A stretch of DNA of 64,000 nt, taken from positions 1 to 64,000 of the forward strand of contig JAJPIT010000063.1 in the NCBI GenBank assembly GCA_021324615.1, written 5' to 3'. A program made the translations under genes and the position numbers. Below the pieces are notes generated by a model. It was not told the origin of the DNA. It saw nothing but the letters and a program-made list of their open reading frames with translations, and ran no database searches. Below, in pieces: positions 18,342 through 27,750 of the stretch (position 1 is its first letter; every line of letters starts with the position of its first letter). This DNA comes from Terriglobia bacterium (GTDB taxonomy: Bacteria > Acidobacteriota > Terriglobia > Bryobacterales > Bryobacteraceae).

Positions 18342-19619
18342 TTACCGCATCGCCGGCCGGCGCTGCGCATCGGCCAGCGCGATCTCAAACTGCTGCGCCG
18401 CCGGCTTCGCCTTCACCACAATCGGGACCGCCACCGCCGGAATCGGCGGATACTGGATCCGGTAGGCGGGATCCAGCTTCTTCGGATACGCATAAATCGT
18501 ATAATCGCCGGGGCGCAGGCGGAAGACCGCTCCAATGTCCCGTCCCAGAACGACCCGATGCGCGCCGGGCGGGCGCGCCAGCAGCAGCCGGTTCACTTCA
18601 TGGCCGGGCGCGACAAAAATATCGGCGTGCGTCACCTCCAGATCGCCCGCGCGCGGAATCATGCCCGCCAGCGTCCACGTCTCCGGCCGTGGAATCTCTT
18701 CCGCCGTGATCCATTTTCCGTCGCGCTGCATGGCCAGAAACAGCTCGCAGCCGGCGCAGGGAATTTCGGGGTCCATCGGCGCGCGCCCCATCAGCGCCTG
18801 GCGCGCTTTCCGGATCCTTTCCGACTGGAGTACGGCCTCCAGCCCCTCCTCGAACGCGTTCCCTCCGAAATCGCCCCAAAAATTCCGGCAGCAGCCCATC
18901 AGCCGGCCGTCCCAGTTGAGCACCGGCGCCATCCAGAGCTGGTAGCAGATCCCGCGCGCATAGTCCACCCCGTGCGCTCGCCGGAACTCCTGGCGGGTGG
19001 CGGGCATCCCCGTGCGCAGTTGCACCAGGCCGGGATTCCGAACCGGAGAAAAATCGTCGTCCCAGGAGATTTTCGGCTTGAACGCCATCCCCAGCTCGCG
19101 CGCCATCGCCCGGGCCGCTTCAATCTCGTCTTCGTTATGCCCGAATACGATGAACTGCCAGGTAAGCAGCGGAAACACCGAACCGCGCTCTTGTTGGATC
19201 CGGTTCAGTTCGCCAATGTGTGCAATTACGCGCTCAAAATCCCCTTTTTGGCGGTATTTTGCGTAGCTTTCGGCGGATGCGCCATCGATCGATACCGTCA
19301 TGCTTGCGACGCGATAACGCACCAGGGCTTCGATCATTTCCGGCGTCGCATGGTTGAAGTTGACGCCATTATCGGCGTGAATCACCACCTCGCGCTCAAA
19401 GGCGATCCGCAAGAGCTCGGCGAGCTTCGGATTCAGGAACATTTCCCCGTAGTTGGACAACTCGACTTCGCGGATTGCCGGATTTGCATCCAGCAGGGCT
19501 TGCCAGGCTTCTGGCTGTAAATGCCCAGCTTTCATAAATTTATGCGTCAATCCCGAGGCTGTCGGACAGCTCGGGCAGGCGAGCTGGCAATGCGCCGACG
19601 CGTCGATTTGAATCCGCAT
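18342..19619 (-). CDS. Radical SAM protein with SPASM-like C-terminal Cys
   Basis: The 425-residue protein starts with IDASAHCQLACPSC, the CxxxCxxC motif (C11, C15, C18) that binds the radical-SAM [4Fe-4S] cluster. Its partial TIM barrel includes VELSNYGEMFLNP and ASMTVSIDGASAESYAKYRQ. Further Cys residues (GICYQLW, GCCRNFWGD, PCAGCELF) look like a SPASM auxiliary-cluster domain. SPASM proteins mature peptides or modify enzymes; the target here is unknown. The last 110 residues form an extra domain without an obvious match. It lies 14 bases upstream of nuoI on the same strand and is divergent from the PEP-CTERM gene. Confidence 0.85.
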   Translation of the reverse strand: MRIQIDASAHCQLACPSCPTASGLTHKFMKAGHLQPEAWQALLDANPAIREVELSNYGEMFLNPKLAELLRIAFEREVVIHADNGVNFNHATPEMIEALVRYRVASMTVSIDGASAESYAKYRQKGDFERVIAHIGELNRIQQERGSVFPLLTWQFIVFGHNEDEIEAARAMARELGMAFKPKISWDDDFSPVRNPGLVQLRTGMPATRQEFRRAHGVDYARGICYQLWMAPVLNWDGRLMGCCRNFWGDFGGNAFEEGLEAVLQSERIRKARQALMGRAPMDPEIPCAGCELFLAMQRDGKWITAEEIPRPETWTLAGMIPRAGDLEVTHADIFVAPGHEVNRLLLARPPGAHRVVLGRDIGAVFRLRPGDYTIYAYPKKLDPAYRIQYPPIPAVAVPIVVKAKPAAQQFEIALADAQRRPAMR

Positions 19620-19634
19620 ATGGGATGTAGCGTA

Positions 19635-19670
19635 TTGTAATCTGCACCCGGTTGGAGTACAATCGGGTGC
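19635..19670 (+). promoter_or_regulatory. Promoter with flanking inverted repeat before the PEP-CTERM gene
   Basis: TTGTAA (19635-19640) and TACAAT (19658-19663) are spaced by 17 bases, a good housekeeping-sigma promoter. The perfect inverted repeat GCACCCG (19644-19650) and CGGGTGC (19664-19670) brackets the -10 element. It could be an operator that blocks the polymerase, or form a hairpin at the start of the transcript. GGAGG follows at 19675-19679 as the ribosome-binding site. Confidence 0.55.
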
Positions 19671-19686
19671 TGTCGGAGGTTAAACT

Positions 19687-20358
19687 TTGAATTCTCTAAG
19701 TCGCGCCAAGCAATTCTTAGCGAAGAAAGCCTCGAAGTTGGCCCTCAGCGTGGTCCCGCTGGCGGCCCTCGCTTTGGTCCCGAACGCGCGCGCGGGTGCG
19801 GTCTATGCGGGTGGGACCCTGGAAACCGGCGCCTGCAGCGTCTCGCCGAGTGGGGCTGGCTCTTGCTCTACCACCCAGGCTTCGGCCACGGGCGGAAATA
19901 CGAATCTGAACTGGATTCAAATGTACGGCAGCGGCAGCGTCAGCGGCGGCGGCTCGCTCTACTTTTTTGCGTCGGGCAGCGGCTTCGGATCGATATCGGC
20001 CGGAGTCGTTCCGGTTTCTTGGGATTTCAAGATCCAGAACGTTCAAAGCTCCGTGGATTGGAGCTTACGCTTCGACATCTTCTTAACAAATTCCGGTAGT
20101 GGATCGTTCAGCCAAAGCGGATCGATGAGCAGCGACGGCTCTGTGACCGGCTCGTCGCAGTTCAACGTTCCGAGCGGCAGCGTCAGCGGCTGGGATATAC
20201 GGCTGAATACAAGCAGCCAGAGTGGTTCCTATTCGGTGACGATTCCCTCCGGGTCCACGCTCGATTTGAACTCCCCGGCGCCGGAACCCTCCACCATCCT
20301 GCTGACATCGCTGGGCGGTGCGGCGCTGCTGTTGCGCCGCCGCAAAAGGAAAGCATAG
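19687..20358 (+). CDS. PEP-CTERM sorting domain protein, exported
   Basis: The 223-residue protein starts at TTG (GGAGG upstream). It has a signal peptide ending near PNARAGA. A Gly/Ser-rich body of beta-strand pattern follows. The C-terminus is PAPEPSTILLTSLGGAALLL then RRRKRKA: the Pro-Glu-Pro motif, a membrane helix and a basic tail of PEP-CTERM proteins. Exosortase would cut at this signal and hand the protein to the cell surface or exopolysaccharide. No exosortase is in the window. A glycosyltransferase gene follows after 16 bases, and PEP-CTERM proteins are commonly associated with exopolysaccharide loci. Confidence 0.9.
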   Translation: MNSLSRAKQFLAKKASKLALSVVPLAALALVPNARAGAVYAGGTLETGACSVSPSGAGSCSTTQASATGGNTNLNWIQMYGSGSVSGGGSLYFFASGSGFGSISAGVVPVSWDFKIQNVQSSVDWSLRFDIFLTNSGSGSFSQSGSMSSDGSVTGSSQFNVPSGSVSGWDIRLNTSSQSGSYSVTIPSGSTLDLNSPAPEPSTILLTSLGGAALLLRRRKRKA

Positions 20359-20374
20359 ACGCTAAAATCAACTG

Positions 20375-21601
20375 GTGAGCCTTAGCGGAGCACGCCTGCT
20401 GCTGGTCCTGCCGCAACTTCCGCAGGACCCGGCCAGCGGAGCGGCGCGCTCGACGCGCACCATGTGTGAAATGCTCGCTTCGGCGGGGGCGGAAGTGCGC
20501 GCCGTCGCCACCACCGCGTCGGAGCGGGCCGGGCACGCCGACGCGGTCGGATTCCTGCGCGGCCTGAACATCGAGCCCGAGATTCATCCCGGACGGCAAA
20601 AGGGATCGGAGCGGCCGGTTCTGGAGTTCATCGACCGCGGCGTGCACTACCTGCTTCTCGACGTCGGGCGCCGCAATATGCACGCCTGGCAGAAAGTGAT
20701 CGGGACGCAGTTCGACGAGATCTTCGACCGCGAGCTGCACTCTTTCCGGCCGGATCTGCTGCTCGCCTTCGGCGGCCTGCCGGGCGACCTGCGGCGCTAC
20801 GAGCGCGCCCGGCGGCAAGGCGCGCGGTTCGTCTTCTCGCTGCGCAATGAAGGTTACCTGAACGAGGCCGGACGCGCGCTTTTGTCATCCGCCGACGGAG
20901 TGCTGACGCCCAGCCAATACCTGACCGGCCTGTACCGCACCGCCCTTCAAGTCGACGGCACCCCGCTGCCGCTGCCCATGGATCTGGAGGACGTGGTCGC
21001 CGCCGAGCACGATCCCATTTTTTTCACCATGATCAACCCCTCGCCGGAAAAAGGATTGATGATCATGGCCCGGCTGGCCGAGGAGATCGGTTTGCGCTGC
21101 CCGTCGATCCCGCTGCTGGTGATCGAATCGCGGGGCTCAGCCGGAAAACTGGTGCAGGCGGGAATGCTGGCCGGATACGATTTGCGGCGCCATGAAAACC
21201 TGATGATGTCGCCGCCGCTGGAGCAGCCCAAGGAAATTTATCTGGCCACGCGGGCGCTGCTGGCGCCTTCGCTGTGGCAGGAGCCCGCCGGACGCGTGGC
21301 GGCCGAGGCGCTGCTGAACGGAATTCCGCCGCTGGTGAGCGACCGCGGCGGATTGCCGGAAACCTGCAACGGCGCGGGATTTTATCTTCCGATTCCGCCC
21401 CACATCACGCCGCGCTATCCGCGGCCGGTGGAGGCCGAAGTGGTCGAGCCGTGGATCGAATTGATCGAGCGTTTGGAACACGACGCCGGGTTTTACCAGG
21501 AAGAATCGCGCCGCGCGCGCGAGGCGGGCCAGATCTACCGGCCGGAGAATCTCGCGCCGCGCTATGTGGAGTACTTCGAATCGGTGCTGGCTGCCAAATA
21601 A
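20375..21601 (+). CDS. Glycosyltransferase, GT4-like
   Basis: The 408-residue protein is a GT-B glycosyltransferase. It opens LSGARLLLVLPQLPQDPASG, and the second domain has TMINPSPEKGLMIMARLAEE and LIVIESRG-like strand patterns. The donor-binding segment is PSLWQEPAGRVAAEALLNGI followed by PPLVSDRGGLPE. It would transfer a nucleotide-activated sugar in the cytoplasm. The start is GTG at 20375. It probably shares a transcript with the PEP-CTERM gene. Confidence 0.88.
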   Translation: MSLSGARLLLVLPQLPQDPASGAARSTRTMCEMLASAGAEVRAVATTASERAGHADAVGFLRGLNIEPEIHPGRQKGSERPVLEFIDRGVHYLLLDVGRRNMHAWQKVIGTQFDEIFDRELHSFRPDLLLAFGGLPGDLRRYERARRQGARFVFSLRNEGYLNEAGRALLSSADGVLTPSQYLTGLYRTALQVDGTPLPLPMDLEDVVAAEHDPIFFTMINPSPEKGLMIMARLAEEIGLRCPSIPLLVIESRGSAGKLVQAGMLAGYDLRRHENLMMSPPLEQPKEIYLATRALLAPSLWQEPAGRVAAEALLNGIPPLVSDRGGLPETCNGAGFYLPIPPHITPRYPRPVEAEVVEPWIELIERLEHDAGFYQEESRRAREAGQIYRPENLAPRYVEYFESVLAAK

Positions 21602-21646
21602 AGCCGCAGGATCTGCCCCGGCATCCCGCCGCGCGGATCCGCCGGA

Positions 21647-21850
21647 TCAGCAGTGATGATGCCGGATGTGTTGCAGAAGCGCGGCGCGCGCCAGTTCACT
21701 GGTGTAGCGCGCTTCCTCGGTTGCCAGAAACGAGCGTTCATAATCGAGCTTCGGCAGGCCCTCCTGAAGCTCGCGGATGCTGGCCGCGTAGGCTCGGGCG
21801 GCGGCTTCGTAGCGCTGGATCAACTTGCTCTTTTCGTCGCAGATTTTCAT
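21647..21850 (-). CDS. Small hypothetical protein, helical
   Basis: This 67-residue open frame runs from ATG at 21850. The sequence (MKICDEKSKLIQRYEAAARA then LQEGLPKLDYERSFLATEEA) is charged and helical and ends in a His-rich tail (HIRHHHC). I do not recognise a family. The start codon comes seven bases after the U tract of a strong terminator that follows the FecR gene, so it needs either read-through or its own promoter. Its composition and heptad-like pattern support real coding, but the evidence is modest. Confidence 0.5.
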   Translation of the reverse strand: MKICDEKSKLIQRYEAAARAYAASIRELQEGLPKLDYERSFLATEEARYTSELARAALLQHIRHHHC

Positions 21851-21856
21851 ACAGCT

Positions 21857-21889
21857 AAAAAAAGGCCCGGTGAGCAAGCCCACCGGGCC
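21857..21889 (-). terminator. Rho-independent terminator after the FecR gene
   Basis: On the minus strand a nine-base perfect stem (GGCCCGGTG with CACCGGGCC, in the order of the plus strand) encloses an eight-base loop and is followed by seven U. It lies 20 bases past the end of the FecR gene at 21910. Confidence 0.9.
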
Positions 21890-21909
21890 GCACGAGGGAA
21901 GAAGAAGCT

Positions 21910-23664
21910 TTATTGGCGATGGCCCCCATGACCGCTGCTTCGCGATCCGCCTCCGCCGCGAGGCGCACTGCCGCCTCCACGGGGCGCGCCGCCGCCGCGG
22001 GGAACGCTGAACGGCGCCCGCGAGTATCCGCCGCGGCCCTGCGATCCCGGATTCTGGACGATCGACGGATTGATGCGCACCTGCGGCTGCGGTGCGTAGC
22101 GCGGCGCGGGGCGATTTTCCCCGGCGGGGAAACGCTGCCAGCCGGCGCCGCCGCCCGCTGGGTTCATCCGCTGCCATCCGCCGGGATTGGCGCGGGCGGG
22201 ACCCGCCTCTGCGCCGCGGACTCCGCCCGCCCTCATCGCGCCGCCCGTTCGAAAGGCCGCGCTCGAGAAGAACCGCGTGTTTTCCGCCGTGCGCGGGATG
22301 CCGGCGGTATTGGGCCGCGCGCTGGAAAACTGGCGGCTCTCCCGGGCCACCGGGAACGGCAAGCGCCCGTTCACCGCGCCGGCCCGGGCCAGATCGCTCG
22401 CGCTGGCGCGGACCATGGTCGCCGGCGTCACGCCCGCGCGCCCAAACTCCGCGGCGCGAATGCTGGTCACGCCGTTGGCCACGCGGGCGTTGCGATAAAG
22501 ACTGACGACGTTCACGTTGACGACCGCGCCGCCATAGCCCGCCGGTCCCCACCACGGCCGGAACCGCTCATAGGGGGCCAGCGGCACCCATCCGATGTTG
22601 GCGAATCCCCAGCCGAATCCCACGCTCACGCCGAATCCCGGCGCGCCCCAGCCGAAAAATCCCACCAGCGCCGGCCGCCAGAACACTCCTCCGTAAACCG
22701 GACCGGGCCACCACGCCCATCCGAACGCTCCGAAATACCAGCGCCCGAAGTGATACGGCGCCCAGGCCCACGGCTCGCATCCCAACCACGTCCAGCCATA
22801 GTAGTCGATCCACACCCAGCGGCCGCAGGCATACGGCGCCCACCCGGGACCCACCGCGGGAACCCAAACCGGGCCGTAGACGCCGTCGTTCACCCAGCGG
22901 CCGTAGGGATCCAGGTCTTCGGTTCCGTAAATATCGCGATTGACCCGCCCCGGCGAGGCCGCGCGCAGCAACGTCTGATCCCGGGACGCGCTCCAGCGCT
23001 CGAAATCGTCCTCTGCCGCCGGCGTGGTCATCTGGAACTCGGGATCGTCCGCGGAGCCGCGCACCATCATGGCGCTGTTGTTATGAATCGGCTCGGACCC
23101 GCGCGGACCGAAAACTTCGCCCTCGGCGCCGTTGCGCAAGGTGATCTCGGTGATTCCATCCGGATGCAAGTCGACGCGGTACACGCCGGTGCGCAGCGGG
23201 CGGAGCGAGATGCTCGGCGTGCTGATCTCCACCTGCGCGTTCGAATCGCGCAGCACGCGATAAACAATGCTGCCCGCCGCGATCTGGATCTGATAACGGC
23301 CGCGCTGCAATTCGCCCAGCCGCACTTCGCTGGACGGAGCGAGGCGGAAGAAGTTCGCGTAATCGAGCTGCACTTCGGCGCGGCCGCCGTCTCCGGTGAC
23401 CACCCGGTCGCCGGCCGTAAGCGGCGCGTTGACCACGGCCGCGCTCAGGTCCGCCGAATCGCCGCGGCGCACGGAAACGTTTCCGGTGATGAAGCTGATC
23501 CGCGCCACGCCGTGCTCAGCCGCGCCCGGATCGCTATCCGGCGGCGGCTGATTCGGACCGCCGGGCTGTCCGGCCAAAGGAGGCTGTTCCGACCACGGAC
23601 CTTGTTGTGGCTGGGCAAAGGCGGCGAATCCGACCATCGCGATCGCGGCCAGGACTTGCTTCAT
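21910..23664 (-). CDS. FecR domain / DUF6600 exported protein
   Basis: From ATG at 23664 the protein has 584 residues with a signal peptide (MKQVLAAIAMVGFAAFA). A FecR-like beta domain follows (GNVSVRRGDSADLSAAVVNA, GDRVVTGDGGRAEVQLDYAN). A very aromatic DUF6600-type region then has repeated W/Y/P/G blocks (YGPVWVPAVGPGWAPYACGR, WAWAPYHFGRWYFGAFG). The C-terminus is Arg/Gly/Pro-rich and low-complexity. Such proteins are common in acidobacteria; the FecR part is usually a periplasmic sensor or structural domain. No sigma factor or TonB receptor is adjacent, so it is not a typical FecIR pair. A strong terminator follows. Confidence 0.83.
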   Translation of the reverse strand: MKQVLAAIAMVGFAAFAQPQQGPWSEQPPLAGQPGGPNQPPPDSDPGAAEHGVARISFITGNVSVRRGDSADLSAAVVNAPLTAGDRVVTGDGGRAEVQLDYANFFRLAPSSEVRLGELQRGRYQIQIAAGSIVYRVLRDSNAQVEISTPSISLRPLRTGVYRVDLHPDGITEITLRNGAEGEVFGPRGSEPIHNNSAMMVRGSADDPEFQMTTPAAEDDFERWSASRDQTLLRAASPGRVNRDIYGTEDLDPYGRWVNDGVYGPVWVPAVGPGWAPYACGRWVWIDYYGWTWLGCEPWAWAPYHFGRWYFGAFGWAWWPGPVYGGVFWRPALVGFFGWGAPGFGVSVGFGWGFANIGWVPLAPYERFRPWWGPAGYGGAVVNVNVVSLYRNARVANGVTSIRAAEFGRAGVTPATMVRASASDLARAGAVNGRLPFPVARESRQFSSARPNTAGIPRTAENTRFFSSAAFRTGGAMRAGGVRGAEAGPARANPGGWQRMNPAGGGAGWQRFPAGENRPAPRYAPQPQVRINPSIVQNPGSQGRGGYSRAPFSVPRGGGAPRGGGSAPRGGGGSRSSGHGGHRQ

Positions 23665-23702
23665 ATCCGCCGCAAGATTGGCAATTGGCCCGCCAAACGC
23701 CA

Positions 23703-23735
23703 AGCCAATAAAAATAAATAATTTAATTTAATCGG
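23703..23735 (-). promoter_or_regulatory. AT-rich promoter region of the FecR gene
   Basis: This 33-base block is nearly all A/T inside GC-rich DNA, 40-70 bases upstream of the FecR start. TTTAAC and TAAATT-like hexamers can be picked on the minus strand, but the exact promoter cannot be fixed by eye. Confidence 0.35.
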
Positions 23736-23794
23736 CCGCGAACGTTAAAGTGGCTGAAAACCACCACTCTGATGCAAATGAGCTAATCGCTTCG

Positions 23795-25132
23795 TCACGG
23801 GCGCGTGCGATACAGCATTCTGGGAAATGCGATTGTCTCGCGGATGTGCTCCAGGCCGCACATCCAGGCGACGAAGCGTTCGACGCCCATGCCGAACCCG
23901 GCGTGCGGGACCGAGCCGAATTTCCGCAGATCGATGTACCAGTCGAAAGCTTCGCGCGGCAGCTTGTGCTCATCCAGACGCTTGAGCAGAAGATCGAGGT
24001 CGTGAATGCGCTGGCCCCCGCCGATCACCTCGCCATATCCTTCCGGCGCAATGAAATCGACGCCGAGGGCGAGCTCGGGCCGCTCCGGGTCGGGCTGGAA
24101 GTAGAACGCCTTCACGCTCGCCGGATAACGATCCACCATGATCGGGCGATCGACGTCATCGGTGAGCAGCGTCTCGTCGGTGTTGCCGAAGTCGCCGCCC
24201 CACTGGATCCCGCTGCCTTTCGATTGCAGCTTCTTCACCGCATCGTCATAGCTCATGCGGTGGAACGGAGCCTTTACGGCTTCGAGTTTGGCGGCGTCGC
24301 GTTCCAGCACCTTCAACTCCTCACGGCGGCGTTCGAGCACCCGCCCGATGACGAAACAGATCAGCTCCTCGCCCACGCGCTTGACGTCTTCGAGAGTAGC
24401 GTAGGCCATCTCCGGCTCCACCATCCAGAACTCGGTCAGATGGCGGCGCGTCTTGGACCGCTCGGCGCGGAACGTCGGGCCGAAGCAGTAGGTCTTGCCG
24501 AAGGCGGCGCAGGTCGCTTCGTTGTAGAGCTGGCCGGACTGCGTCAGATAAACTTTTTCGTCGTCGAAATAGTTCACCTCAAACAGCGTCGAGGTCCCCT
24601 CGCAGGCGGCGGGCGTAAAAATCGGCGTATCCACCAGCACGAATCCGTTCGAATCGAAATAATCGCGGATGCCCCGGATCACCTCATGGCGGACCGCCAG
24701 CGCGGCGTGCTGGCGGCGGCTGCGCAGCCACAGATGGCGGTGATCCATCAGAAAATCGATGCCGTGCTCCTTGGGCGTGATCGGATAGGGATCGGATTCG
24801 GGAACGCGCTGCACCACCTCGGCGTCCTCAACGTCCATTTCGTAGCCGCCCGGCGCGCGCTGCTCGGCGCGAATCCTGCCGCGCACAATCAGCGACGACT
24901 CCTGCGTCAGATCCTTCAGCGTCTCAAACAGCGCTTCCGGCAGCGCGCTCTTCACCGCGACGCATTGCAAAATGCCGGTGCCATCGCGAAGCTGCGGGAA
25001 GCAGATTTTTCCGCCGCGCCGCAGATTATACAGCCAGCCCGCGATCTCCACTGATTCGCCGGCGTGCCGGCCCGCCTCGCGGATGGCGATTCGCGGCGGC
25101 TTTCCTTCAGGACTCGTGAGTGGACTTGACAT
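23795..25132 (-). CDS. asnS: Asparagine--tRNA ligase
   Basis: The 445-residue class II synthetase has an N-terminal OB domain ([20 protein letters not shown]). The catalytic core contains [20 protein letters not shown], motif 2 [19 protein letters not shown] and motif 3 [27 protein letters not shown] and [11 protein letters not shown] are AsnRS-like rather than AspRS-like. It charges tRNA-Asn directly. The start at 25132 overlaps the upstream isomerase gene by 26 bases; a longer frame to 25204 has no homology. Confidence 0.93.
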   Translation of the reverse strand: MSSPLTSPEGKPPRIAIREAGRHAGESVEIAGWLYNLRRGGKICFPQLRDGTGILQCVAVKSALPEALFETLKDLTQESSLIVRGRIRAEQRAPGGYEMDVEDAEVVQRVPESDPYPITPKEHGIDFLMDHRHLWLRSRRQHAALAVRHEVIRGIRDYFDSNGFVLVDTPIFTPAACEGTSTLFEVNYFDDEKVYLTQSGQLYNEATCAAFGKTYCFGPTFRAERSKTRRHLTEFWMVEPEMAYATLEDVKRVGEELICFVIGRVLERRREELKVLERDAAKLEAVKAPFHRMSYDDAVKKLQSKGSGIQWGGDFGNTDETLLTDDVDRPIMVDRYPASVKAFYFQPDPERPELALGVDFIAPEGYGEVIGGGQRIHDLDLLLKRLDEHKLPREAFDWYIDLRKFGSVPHAGFGMGVERFVAWMCGLEHIRETIAFPRMLYRTRP

Positions 25133-25955
25133 TTTCCAGACGCTCGAACGACTCGCGCACCGCCTCCAGCGGATGCGCCATATCGGAAACCTCGCGCAAC
25201 TCAAGCAGCAGCGGGCAATCGCCGCCTAGCGAACGCAGCAGCTCCATCGCCCGCGGCCAGTCGATTGTTCCGCCGGGAACGATCAGCGGGAACAGGTGCG
25301 AGTCCTCTACACCATTATTGTCATGCACGTGAGTGGAGCGGATGCGGCCGGCCAGCGCGCGGAACGCCGCTTCCACGCCTTCATTCATGTTGGCGTGGCC
25401 CACATCAAAGCAGATGTCCAGGTCCAGGTGCGTCATTTCCAGAAACATCAGCAGCCGCTCTGCGCTGGAGAGCGCGTTGGGAGTGTTTTCCAGCAGAACC
25501 TGGACGCCGCGCTGGCCGGCGAACACGCTGATCTCCTCCAGCGAGGAAAACGCCGTGTCGATCTTGCGCGGATCGTACTCTTCGCCGCTCGCGCCCAGAT
25601 GCTGGATCAGATAGCGGAACGGCACCGTTTCGGCGATTTCCAGCGCGCGCTTGATCTCATCCACCATCTGGATCCGCTTCCTCTTCACCGGCTCGCAGAT
25701 ATTGATCACCGCATCCGGACCCGAGCGGCCCCAGTATTCGTCGGCATACATCGGCGAATGCAGCGAATGAAGCTTCAGCTCCGAATCGCGGAACCAATGG
25801 CCCAGCTCGGCGATCTGCGCCTTATTGCGGTAATCCAGATGCTGGCGGGCGCAGAAAATTTCCACCAGCGGGATCCCCGCTTTCCAGATCCGCTCCAGCC
25901 ACACCGTGGTCAGGCGGTGGTTGACGAACAGATGCGTCGAAAGGGCGCGCTGCAT
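25107..25955 (-). CDS. Sugar phosphate isomerase/epimerase, TIM barrel
   Basis: The 282-residue protein belongs to the xylose-isomerase-like/AP-endonuclease 2 TIM-barrel family. Metal-binding positions lie in strands such as [62 protein letters not shown] and LLLELRE. The divalent-metal site suggests isomerisation or epimerisation of a sugar or sugar phosphate, but the substrate is not evident. Its end overlaps asnS by 26 bases, so the two are coupled. Confidence 0.85.
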   Translation of the reverse strand: MQRALSTHLFVNHRLTTVWLERIWKAGIPLVEIFCARQHLDYRNKAQIAELGHWFRDSELKLHSLHSPMYADEYWGRSGPDAVINICEPVKRKRIQMVDEIKRALEIAETVPFRYLIQHLGASGEEYDPRKIDTAFSSLEEISVFAGQRGVQVLLENTPNALSSAERLLMFLEMTHLDLDICFDVGHANMNEGVEAAFRALAGRIRSTHVHDNNGVEDSHLFPLIVPGGTIDWPRAMELLRSLGGDCPLLLELREVSDMAHPLEAVRESFERLENVKSTHES

Positions 25956-26027
25956 TAAAACGGACGCCCCCCGCGCGCGGCGAGCTCCGCCCTCCGGGGA
26001 TGGGCAGCCAGTTCCAGCGGCACGATG

Positions 26028-27689
26028 TCAGTATCCCGCCACCTTGCCCGAACCGCGCCCGTCGGTGCCGCCCTCCAGCCACTCGCCGCGGACCACGATG
26101 GCCTCCACCCGCGATCCGGCGCGCGGATGCGTATCCACGTCGTAGCCCATCTTTTGCAGAATCGCGGCCGTATCCGGGGAGATCCCTGGCTCCAGCTCCA
26201 GCTTGTCCGGCTTCCACTGATGATGGAAGCGCGGAAAATCGACGGCGTCCTGCGCGTTCATTCCGAAGTCGATCACGTTCAGCACCGCTTCGGTGACCCC
26301 GGTGATGATGTGCGATCCTCCGGGCGCGCCGATCACCAGAAACAGCTTGCCGTCCTTAAGCAGCATGGTCGGCATCATCGAGGACAGCGGCCGCTTCATG
26401 GGCTGGATCGCGTTGGCTTCCCCCTGCACCAGCCCGAACATGTTCGGTGTGCCGGGCTTGGCCGCGAAATCGTCCATCTCGTTGTTCATCAGGAAGCCGG
26501 CGCCCGGAATCGTGACGCCGCAGCCGAAGCCGCCGTTCAAGGTGTAGGTCACCGCCACCGCGTTGCCTTCGCCGTCGACAACCTCGAAGTGCGTCGTTTC
26601 GGTGCTCTCGGCGCCCTTGGGATGGCCGGGATTGACCTGATCGCTGGGCGTGGCGCGCTGGGGATCGAAGCTGGCGAAGCGCTTTTTCAGGTACTCCGGA
26701 TCCAGCAGTCCCGCCACCGGGTTCTTGATGAAATCGGGATCGCCCAGGTAGGTGTTGCGGTCGGCGTAGTAGCGGCGCTCGGCCTCGGCCACGTAATGAA
26801 TCGCGGCCGCCGATCCCGCGCCCGACTTTTCGTAACCGGTGCCTTCAAGCATCCCCATGATCTGCAGGATGCCGATCCCGCCGGAGCTGGGCGGCGGCGA
26901 AGTAATCACCTGGTAGCCCTTGTATTTTCCGGTGAGCGGCGTGCGCTCGACCGCGGTCATCTTCTTGAGGTCGTCCAGGGTGATCAGGCCGCCGTTTTCC
27001 GCCTCCGCTTGCGCGATCTTTTTCGCGATCTCGCCTTCATAGAAAACCCTGCCGCCGCCTTTGGCGATCAGCTCCAGGGTATGGGCCAGTTCCGGCTGCG
27101 GGAAGTTTTCTCCGGGCTCATAGAATTTTCCGTCGCGCTGGAAGATGCGCCGCGATTCGGGATATTTGGCGAGATTGCGCGCGTTCTTCATCGATTCGGC
27201 CTCGGCGTAGCTCAGCGGATGGCTCCGGGCCAGCGCGATGGCCGGCGCCAGATCGTCGGCCCACTTCTCGCGGCCGAATTTCTTCTGCGCGTATTCCAGG
27301 CCGCGCACCGTGCCGGGAACGCCGGAGGCCCGCCAGCCGTCGATCGAATCGCGCGTGGGTTTGCCGCTGGCGTCCAGGTACATGTCGTGCGAGGATTTTT
27401 CGGGGGCGCGCTCGCGAAAATCGATGAAGGTGGTGCGCCCGTCGGCCAGGCGGATCAGCATGAATCCGCCGCCGCCCAGGTTCCCCGCGCTCGGATGGGT
27501 CGCCGCCAGCGCGAAGCCCACCGCAACCGCGGCGTCGACGGCGTTGCCGCCGCGCTTTAACACCTCCAGGCCGGCGTCGGCCGCCAGCGGCTCCTGCGCC
27601 ACCACCATGGCGTGCCGCGCCCGCACCGGCTGCCGGGCGCTCAGGTCCAGACATAGGACGAAGGCGAGCAGAATCGTAAAGCGTCGCAT
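26028..27689 (-). CDS. ggt: Gamma-glutamyltransferase
   Basis: The 553-residue precursor has a signal peptide (MRRFTILLAFVLCLDLSARQ). The large-subunit start is HAMVVAQEPLAADAGLEVLK, with GGNAVDAAVAVGFAL and GNLGGGGFMLI. The autocleavage site is ESTETTHFEVVDGEGNAVAV, where the second Thr of the TTH motif becomes the nucleophile. The C-terminal PLSSMMPTMLLKDG is also typical. It acts in the periplasm on glutathione and other gamma-glutamyl peptides. The ATG at 27689 is chosen because it begins the signal peptide. Confidence 0.95.
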   Translation of the reverse strand: MRRFTILLAFVLCLDLSARQPVRARHAMVVAQEPLAADAGLEVLKRGGNAVDAAVAVGFALAATHPSAGNLGGGGFMLIRLADGRTTFIDFRERAPEKSSHDMYLDASGKPTRDSIDGWRASGVPGTVRGLEYAQKKFGREKWADDLAPAIALARSHPLSYAEAESMKNARNLAKYPESRRIFQRDGKFYEPGENFPQPELAHTLELIAKGGGRVFYEGEIAKKIAQAEAENGGLITLDDLKKMTAVERTPLTGKYKGYQVITSPPPSSGGIGILQIMGMLEGTGYEKSGAGSAAAIHYVAEAERRYYADRNTYLGDPDFIKNPVAGLLDPEYLKKRFASFDPQRATPSDQVNPGHPKGAESTETTHFEVVDGEGNAVAVTYTLNGGFGCGVTIPGAGFLMNNEMDDFAAKPGTPNMFGLVQGEANAIQPMKRPLSSMMPTMLLKDGKLFLVIGAPGGSHIITGVTEAVLNVIDFGMNAQDAVDFPRFHHQWKPDKLELEPGISPDTAAILQKMGYDVDTHPRAGSRVEAIVVRGEWLEGGTDGRGSGKVAGY

Positions 27690-27750
27690 GACTGTGATTG
27701 TACAAGAGGAAATCCGGCCTCGCAGCCCGTTCCCGGAACTGTCCTGCTCC

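Noticed and set aside
21913..23721. A 600-codon plus-strand frame opposite the FecR gene
   Set aside because: Composition is typical of antisense GC-rich sequence, and the minus-strand FecR/DUF6600 protein has a signal peptide, domains and terminator.
23746..23770. Weak hairpin after asnS
   Set aside because: Only about five base pairs with a ten-base loop and two U; too weak for a terminator call.
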